A DNA stretch of 7,269 bases from Actinomycetes bacterium (lineage in GTDB: Bacteria; Actinomycetota; Coriobacteriia; WRKU01; WQUG01). The DNA lies in the NCBI GenBank assembly GCA_031268615.1, contig JAIRWZ010000075.1, positions 1 to 7,269 on the forward strand, read 5' to 3'. Shown piece by piece: positions 1 through 5,500 of this stretch; position 1 is the first letter of the stretch, and each line of letters begins with the position of its first letter. The notes beneath the pieces were generated by a model that was given only the letters and a program-made list of their open reading frames with translations, searched no databases and had not been told where the DNA came from. The position numbers and the translations under genes are program-made.

Positions 1-749
1 ATGCGAACGGCAATGACATTAGCTTCGCGAAACGCTTCATCGTGCGTCCCTTCCAACGCTATCGCATTCCGCTGACGATTCTGGGCGTGTCCATCGCCGT
101 ATTCGCCGGGGTTCTGTTCATCGCCCTGTCCGCCGGCAACCTGAACCGCAGCGACGACGGCTCTACCGTCCTGTCGTCCGACATTCGCAATTTGTTGACC
201 GACGATCAAGAAACGGCCTACGGCGCGGTGGAAACCCTACGAAACGAACCGGACGACACCGGCGCGCTGAAAATTCTGGGCGATTTCTACTATGACCGCT
301 CAGATCACAATCGTGAAGCAGGCGATCTGGGCGCCACTATCGCCGACGCAAAAATCGGCATCGACTATTTCACGCGCTATCTGGCCTACAAACCCGACGA
401 CGCCGACGCCCGCAGCGACATGGCGACCTTGTATTACTATGCCGGCGACACCGACCGCGCCCTTCAGGAAGTCGCGCTGGTGTTGGAAAACAACCCCAAC
501 CATATCGCCGGAAATCTGAATCTGGGCATCTTTTATTTCTTCGGGCGCCGCGACCTGGACGCAGCCAAAAAACAGCTGGAACACGTCGTCGAACTGATTG
601 GCGATGACACTACGCAGCGTCCCGCGTTAGACGTCGCCCGTCAGCTGCTGGCACAAATCGAAGCGGAACAATCCGGCGAAACCAGCGAAGACACCGTGCA
701 GACGTCTGAACAAACACCCAGCGAAACCACCACGACCGAACAACCCTAA
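1..749 (+). CDS. Membrane-anchored TPR protein (5' partial)
   Basis: The reading frame is open from base 3, so the gene begins before the window. A GTG at 42 could start a 235-residue protein, but no Shine-Dalgarno sequence precedes it and in-frame residues upstream (ANGNDISFAKRFIV) continue a basic stretch, so I treat it as internal. Numbering from that GTG, a basic segment (residues 2-8) is followed by one membrane helix (about 10-31), which predicts cytoplasmic N-terminus and exported C-terminal part. Three TPR-like helical repeats follow at about 72-118, 119-152 and 153-187; the second (ADARSDMATLYYYAGDTDRALQEV) is the clearest. A Ser/Thr/Glu/Gln-rich tail without predicted fold covers 209-235. 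TPR repeats bind other proteins. The shape resembles NrfG/CcmH-type TPR proteins of cytochrome c assembly, and the downstream thioredoxin pair would suit that, but this role is inference. It stops 29 nt before trxB and probably shares its transcript. Confidence 0.8.
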   Translation, partial: ANGNDISFAKRFIVRPFQRYRIPLTILGVSIAVFAGVLFIALSAGNLNRSDDGSTVLSSDIRNLLTDDQETAYGAVETLRNEPDDTGALKILGDFYYDRSDHNREAGDLGATIADAKIGIDYFTRYLAYKPDDADARSDMATLYYYAGDTDRALQEVALVLENNPNHIAGNLNLGIFYFFGRRDLDAAKKQLEHVVELIGDDTTQRPALDVARQLLAQIEAEQSGETSEDTVQTSEQTPSETTTTEQP

Positions 750-760
750 GAGGCACAAGC

Positions 761-767
761 GAAGGAG
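761..767 (+). promoter_or_regulatory. trxB ribosome binding site
   Basis: GAAGGAG is a strong Shine-Dalgarno sequence and decides the trxB start. The frame also has a GTG at 767, but that codon overlaps this site and could not be served by it. The ATG at 779 lies 11 nt downstream of the AGGAG core, a workable though slightly long spacing. Confidence 0.65.
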
Positions 768-778
768 TGAGTACGTCC

Positions 779-1789
779 ATGTCTGAAACGATACGCTGCG
801 ATATCGCCGTCATCGGTGGCGGTCCGGCTGGTCTGGCGGCTGGTCTCTACGCTGCCCGGGGCGGGATGAAGGTACTAATCTTTGAACGGCAAATGAGTGG
901 CGGTCAAATTGTGACCACGGACTGGGTGGAAAACTATCCCGCTTTCCCTCAAGGCATATCCGGCGCTGATTTGGGTGACCTCATGACCCGACAAGCCACC
1001 GGACAAGGAGCCGAACTGGTATTGTTTGTCAACATAACCAGTGTGCGGAGCAACCTGCGGGGACAATGGCTGCTGGAGAGCGACACAGACGCAAGCTATG
1101 AGGCGCGCGCGGTTATATTTGCAAGCGGCGCCGTGCCCCGCAAGCTGGGGATTCCCGGTGAGGACTACTACACCGGTCGCGGCGTGTCTTGGTGTGCCAC
1201 CTGTGATGGCGCTTTTTATCGCGATAAAACCGTCGCGGTCATTGGCGGAGGTGACGCAGCCTTAGAAGAAGCGCTGTTCCTGACAAAGTTCGCGCGCAAG
1301 GTCTACGTCGTACATCGCCGTTGCGAGTTTCGCGCCGCCGCCATCATCGTCCAGCGCGCCGCCGCCGCGGACAAGCTGGAGTTCGTACTGAGCAGCGTCG
1401 CCCGCGAAATACTCGGCGACGGCACGAGAGTGACCGGCCTGGCGCTGGACGACGCGCGCACAGATTGTTCCCCCAACCATCTCCCCCGTCATTCCCGCGA
1501 AAGCGGGAATCCAGCCCTTTCCTCCACCGAGGAAATTCACACCTTAGCCGTTGACGGAGTCTTCGAGTTTGTCGGCGTCGATCCCGTCAATGAATTGCTG
1601 GCAGGTCTGGACGCACTCACTTCTACGGGCTATGCGTTGGTGAATGCCGATGGCTCGCTTGCCGGGGCGGACAGTTGCGATGGCCTGTTTGCTGCCGGCG
1701 ACTTGACAGCCGGGCCGTTGAAGCAGGTAGTCACTGCCGCCGCGTCCGGTGCGCTGGCCGGTTTTTCCGCTCTGCAATATCTGGCGTGA
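779..1789 (+). CDS. trxB: Thioredoxin reductase, NADPH-dependent
   Basis: This flavoenzyme of the low-molecular-weight, bacterial type passes electrons from NADPH through FAD and a cysteine pair to thioredoxin in the cytoplasm. Starting from ATG 779 (336 residues), the FAD dinucleotide fold GGGPAG is at 13-18, the redox centre CATC at Cys139/Cys142 within WCATCDGAFY, the NADPH fold GGGDAA at 156-161, and HRR (179-181), which reads the NADPH 2'-phosphate. The C-terminal FAD motif FAAGDLTAGPLKQV is present. All parts for activity are visible. The protein is about 20 residues longer than usual because of a segment near 230-250 that contains RHSRESGNP (237-245), encoded by an in-frame palindromic repeat. 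It lies between the strand VTGLAL and AVDGVFEFVG, where the family normally has a short hairpin loop, so the fold should tolerate it. An upstream GTG at 767 would add four residues. trxA follows 42 nt downstream. Confidence 0.96.
   Translation: MSETIRCDIAVIGGGPAGLAAGLYAARGGMKVLIFERQMSGGQIVTTDWVENYPAFPQGISGADLGDLMTRQATGQGAELVLFVNITSVRSNLRGQWLLESDTDASYEARAVIFASGAVPRKLGIPGEDYYTGRGVSWCATCDGAFYRDKTVAVIGGGDAALEEALFLTKFARKVYVVHRRCEFRAAAIIVQRAAAADKLEFVLSSVAREILGDGTRVTGLALDDARTDCSPNHLPRHSRESGNPALSSTEEIHTLAVDGVFEFVGVDPVNELLAGLDALTSTGYALVNADGSLAGADSCDGLFAAGDLTAGPLKQVVTAAASGALAGFSALQYLA
1491..1510. repeat. dRS3-like palindromic repeat inside trxB
   Basis: A perfect inverted repeat with arms ATTCCCGC and GCGGGAAT around a GAAA loop. 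It matches the core ATTCCC-N8-GGGAAT known from neisserial dRS3 and from similar dispersed repeats in many unrelated bacteria. The surrounding CGTC and CCAG also match the usual context, and its translation RHSRESGNP is familiar from such elements read in frame. This is the only copy I see in the window. The true ends of the inserted unit are not visible; from the excess protein length it is probably about 60 bp, roughly 1470-1535. Confidence 0.85.
1518..1535. repeat. Second hairpin next to the palindromic repeat
   Basis: A perfect 7-bp inverted repeat (TTTCCTC, loop CACC, GAGGAAA) beginning 7 nt after the first palindrome. It also falls within the extra segment of trxB, so it may be part of the same inserted element. 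Short palindromes can arise by chance, so its functional link to the first is inferred from position only. Confidence 0.5.
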
Positions 1790-1831
1790 TAAGATAGTCA
1801 GGCAAGCACAGGGACAAACGAAAGGGGTACC

Positions 1832-2149
1832 ATGGCTGAACTGAAACAAGTCACCGACGCAACGTTTGCGTCTGATATCGAAGCGAGTACGGGGCTGGTT
1901 TTGCTGGACTTTTGGGCCCCGTGGTGCGGGCCGTGCCGCGCGATGGAGCCGATTCTGAAAGAGCTGGATACTGAAAACGCCAATATCACCGTAGCCCAGC
2001 TGAACGTTGATGAAAATCCACACACCGCGCAGCGTTTTGACGTGATGAGCATTCCCACCATGGTGCTGTTCCGGGATGGACAGAGCGCCAAACGTATCAC
2101 CGGCGCAATGCCGAAAATCAAACTGTTGGCAGAGATTCAGGGAGCATAA
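1832..2149 (+). CDS. trxA: Thioredoxin
   Basis: A 105-residue cytoplasmic disulfide reductant, reduced by the reductase encoded just upstream, that in turn reduces client proteins such as reductases and peroxidases. The active site is WCGPC with Cys32 and Cys35, the classic thioredoxin sequence, preceded by the buried acid Asp26 (LLDFWAPWCGPC). The cis-proline is Pro75 in SIPT. Length and motif spacing match one complete thioredoxin fold, with no signal peptide or membrane anchor. The ATG at 1832 is preceded by AAAGGGG at 1821-1827, which supports this start. The stop codon is followed one base later by the ATG of the next gene, so the two are probably translated together. I see nothing unusual in it; identification is firm from the motifs. 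Confidence 0.97.
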   Translation: MAELKQVTDATFASDIEASTGLVLLDFWAPWCGPCRAMEPILKELDTENANITVAQLNVDENPHTAQRFDVMSIPTMVLFRDGQSAKRITGAMPKIKLLAEIQGA

Positions 2150-2150
2150 G

Positions 2151-2402
2151 ATGTGTCAAAATGGGGTAAACCACAATCAAGTAAAAACAATGTTGGAAAT
2201 GACCAGCGGCGAAGTGTCGCTCACCGCCGGTTGGCTGAAAGAAATCTCTCATCTGGCCGGACACGCGGCGCTGCCCGTTGATGAAAATTTGAGCAACGCG
2301 GCGCGCGCCTTGAAAGACGCCCGGCGTAATCTGGAAGACGCTATCGAAGCCATCGAAGCCGCCGGTCCCGCCGCCGACCACGTGCAAGTCCGCATGGTCT
2401 GA
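2151..2402 (+). CDS. Small helical protein, function unknown
   Basis: An 83-residue protein I do not recognise. The ATG at 2151 lies one base after the trxA stop and has a good Shine-Dalgarno sequence, AGGGAG at 2139-2144, six bases upstream. This supports a real, coexpressed gene and rejects a longer start inside trxA. The sequence suggests two helices: about 21-39 (EVSLTAGWLKEISHLAGHA) and about 46-72 (NLSNAARALKDARRNLEDA and beyond), with a LPVDE turn between, as in a helical hairpin or short coiled coil. The second helix is rich in Ala, Glu and Arg with hydrophobic residues spaced three and four apart. There is one cysteine, at residue 2, and no signal or membrane segment. Its place directly behind trxA invites a link with thioredoxin, but nothing in the protein itself shows this. 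Confidence 0.72.
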   Translation: MCQNGVNHNQVKTMLEMTSGEVSLTAGWLKEISHLAGHAALPVDENLSNAARALKDARRNLEDAIEAIEAAGPAADHVQVRMV

Positions 2403-2445
2403 CCGAAGCGGCGACCTGGCGAGAGACGAAAAACGCGACGACATC

Positions 2446-2487
2446 AAAGGAGCCGGGACCTTGCTTGCGTCTGGTCCCGGCTTCTTT
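2446..2487. terminator. Hairpin terminator between convergent genes
   Basis: The perfect 10-bp stem AGCCGGGACC / GGTCCCGGCT (2451-2460 and 2473-2482) with a 12-nt loop extends outward by five more pairs, one of them G-U, to a 15-bp stem. On the plus strand the 3' arm runs into a T-rich tract (TTCTTTTGCTTTCTC), typical of intrinsic termination, 43 nt after the stop of the small gene. On the minus strand the hairpin lies about 34 nt past the rpoC stop, where the T run is only the TTT of the arm, so termination there may be weaker. It probably serves both genes. The rest of the 118-nt intergenic stretch 2403-2520 shows nothing else I can support. Confidence 0.88.
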
Positions 2488-2520
2488 TGCTTTCTCTCAA
2501 CGAGTTTTATTCTTCTGACT

Positions 2521-5500
2521 TTATTCCTCTAACGCAGGCAGCTTGTGGGCAGACAGCCCGGCCACTACTTCATTGACCGCCGTCGCGCCAATCCCGTCAA
2601 TAGCTAACAGTTCCAGCTCATTGCGACCCATCAAATCAGCTACGGTATTAATTCCGCCTTCAGCGAACTTTTTAACCCAGCGCGTGCTGACACCGATATC
2701 TTTCAGCGACAAATCCGCGCCCGGCTCATCCAGATCATGCCCGGCGTCCAGAACATCAGCCGTCGCCATGCCGCCCCTGCCGGAATCTCCCGCGAGTTTC
2801 GCGTCTGCGTCCGCAGCGCCGGTTATGCCATCGCCGATCGTACCGACCGCGCCTTCTGCCCCGGCTTCGTCCTTGCCGCCGCCAGCAGTCCCACCACCAG
2901 CGCCAGCGCCGACCCCGGTAGCAGCCTCAACGTCAATGCCGTCAGCCGTCCCTATCATCGCAGCCTCACCACTGGGGATACCCAGCAGCTCTTCCACATC
3001 CAGATTGCCAAAGTCAGCGCCAGCCGCAGCTGAACCACCATCCGCCGTCCCCTCTAATTCCAGCGACGCCGTGGGGTCAAAGGCTTTGCCCAGATACTCG
3101 GACACGTCAATGGCGCTCTCTTCACTGTCGTTCCACATCATAGAGGCCACAAAGTCGTCCGGGTCGATATCCCACTCGTCCGGCTCAGGAATCATCGACT
3201 CGATCTCCCGCAAGTCGTCGCGCAAAACATCGGGCGCCAAGTCCAGCTCGTTGGCATTCTTGCCCTCAATTCTAGTGCCCTTGTAGGACACGCCCACATT
3301 GCGATAGCGCTTCATACCGGTACCTGCCGGAATCAGCTTGCCAATGATGACGTTCTCTTTCAGGCCCACCAAATCGTCTTCGCGCGCTTCAATGGCAGCC
3401 TGCGCCAACACAGTTGTCGTCCACATAAAGGATGCCAGCGACAAAAACGATTCTGAACCCAACGACCGCATTGACGCGCGCACAATCTGCAACGGGCCAA
3501 TCAGGGTGTCGCGCGCCACAGCGGGCTGCTTACCCTCAGCCTGCATACGCTCGTTAGTACGCAGATACGCCAGACGGTCCACAAAAGAATCGACCAGGAA
3601 ATCAGTCTCTCCTGATTCCAAAATCTTAACCTTGGACAACATGCGCGACGCGATAATCTCGAAATGCTTATTGTTCAGCTCAACGCCCTGCCCACGGTAA
3701 ACGCTTTGCAGCTCGTTAATAATCCAGCTCAACATCGCCTCACGTCCCACGATGTCCAAACGAGTCGGCCCGTAGGGGCGACCCTTCGTCAGCGGGTCTC
3801 CGGCAGCCACCTCAACCCCGGCCTCAACGGTCACCGTCGCCGGGTCCAGCGGATGTGTCTTCCAGGGCTTCTTGCGCTTGCCCACCGTCGGCGTCACCAC
3901 AATGACGCGCCCATCCTCGTCATCCTCAAAGCTCACGATTCCGTCAATGTGCGTCAACTCCGCAAAGGTCCGGTTCGCCTTCGGGCTCTCCAAAATCTCG
4001 TTAACCAAGGCCAAACCGCTCTCTTTGTCGGTAATGTCCTTACCAGCGACCCCGCCGGTGTGGAAGGTACGCATGGTCAGCTGCGTTCCCGGCTCGCCAA
4101 TCGACTGCGCGGCAATGACGCCCACCGCCGTACCGATATCGACCGGCTTCGAGTTCGACAGGTCATAGCCATAGCACTTCTGGCAAATGCCACGCCCCTC
4201 ACGACAGGTCAGGGCAGTGCGGATGACAACGTTTTCGGCGCCTGCCGCAGCCAGTGAAGTGAGTACGTCCATATCCGCAATATAGTTGCCAGCCGCCAGC
4301 ACCACGTTACCGCTACTGTCTAGCACATCCTCGGCCAGCACGCGGCCAATGAGGTTATCGTCCAGCTGTCCAGCCTTGTACGCACTCGTATAATGCAAAG
4401 GCATCGTCACGCCTTCGGTCGTGCCACAATCCTCCGTGCGCACAATCGCGTCATGCACAAAGTCCAGGAAACGACGAGTTGTATAGCCGCCGGTTTCGGT
4501 GCCCAAAGCGGTATCTGCCAGACCTTTGCGCGCGCCATGGGTGGATATAAAGTATTCCAGTACCGTCAGACCTTCACGAAAGTTCGTCTTAATCGGACGG
4601 TCGATGACGTCCCCTTTCGGGCTTTGCATCAGTCCACGCATACCCGCCAACTGGCGAATCTGTTTCAAATTTCCTCGTGCGCCGGACACGGCCATCGTGT
4701 AAATCGGATTATTCTTGTCGAAATGCTCAATCATGGCGTCGCCGACCTCATCAGTCGCACGATTCCAGATAGTGACAATTTCGCGATGACGTTCATCACC
4801 GGACAGCGCGCCTATGTCGAAAGAATCCTCTACAGCTTCCGCTTTTTTCTCTGCCGCGGCCAGGATTTCCTCCTTGTTCGGTGGAATCATGGCATCATAG
4901 AGCGATACCGTCAGTCCCGCATGCGTAGCATAGTGGAAGCCAAGCCGCTTCAGTTCGTCCAAAATTGTACTCATGCGGTTAGTCGAATACTTGTCAGCCA
5001 AATCTTCGACGATTGCGCCAACTGCGCCCCGGTCCAGGGTGTAGTTGATGTAGGGATAATCATCGGGCAGGGCACGATTGAACATAATGCGCCCTACTGT
5101 CGTGTTCAAACGAGTGCCGGCCTTGTACTTTTTGCCACGGGTCTCGCCCTTGGCCTTACGCACGACCGTAGCCTCTTTCAGACGAACGGCAATTTCCGCT
5201 TGCAAGTTCAGCTCGGCACGAGCATCGTAGGCCAGCAACGCTTCTTTCGCGTTCGCAAAGATACGGCCTTCTCCGTCGCTGCCTTCCTGAAGCCCGGTCA
5301 GGTGATAGATACCTAATACCATGTCCTGCGACGGAGTAGCCAGCGGCTTTCCGTTGGCGGGGGACTTGATGTTATTGGTTGATAACATCAGTACGCGGGC
5401 TTCTGCCTGCGATTCTGTGGACAGCGGCACATGAACCGCCATCTGGTCTCCGTCAAAGTCAGCGTTAAAGGCCGTACACACCAGGGGATGCAGCTGGATG

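Noticed and set aside
1..54. ATG at base 1 as the start of a gene
   Set aside because: It is out of frame with the TPR gene and its own frame soon closes; the TPR frame is already open at the window edge.
1262..1540. Minus-strand frame containing GWIPAFAGMT
   Set aside because: That peptide is the well-known reverse translation of the ATTCCCGC palindromic repeat; the frame is a shadow of trxB.
1704..1709. Perfect TTGACA -35 box inside trxB
   Set aside because: No acceptable -10 follows at 16-18 nt; the hexamer encodes part of the conserved FAD-binding motif.
1787..1795. Possible extended -10 promoter (TGATAAGAT) before trxA
   Set aside because: The -10 match is fair but there is no convincing -35 at the right distance, and the sequence overlaps the trxB stop codon; too weak to annotate.
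2543..3286. Plus-strand open frame of 247 codons rich in Ser, Pro and Ala
   Set aside because: It is the complement of the Gly/Ala/Asp-rich RpoC tail; a GC-rich low-complexity stretch leaves stop codons out of the opposite strand.
4258..4272. 15-nt sequence AGTGAGTACGTCCAT shared with the trxB start region (766-780)
   Set aside because: One copy is a translation start region and the other is antisense inside rpoC; with no extension beyond 15 nt, a chance match is likely enough in a window this size.
4393..5316. Long plus-strand open frame (307 codons) antisense to rpoC
   Set aside because: It lies wholly opposite highly conserved rpoC core sequence, has no recognisable domain or ribosome site, and its composition is what the complement of rpoC codons gives.
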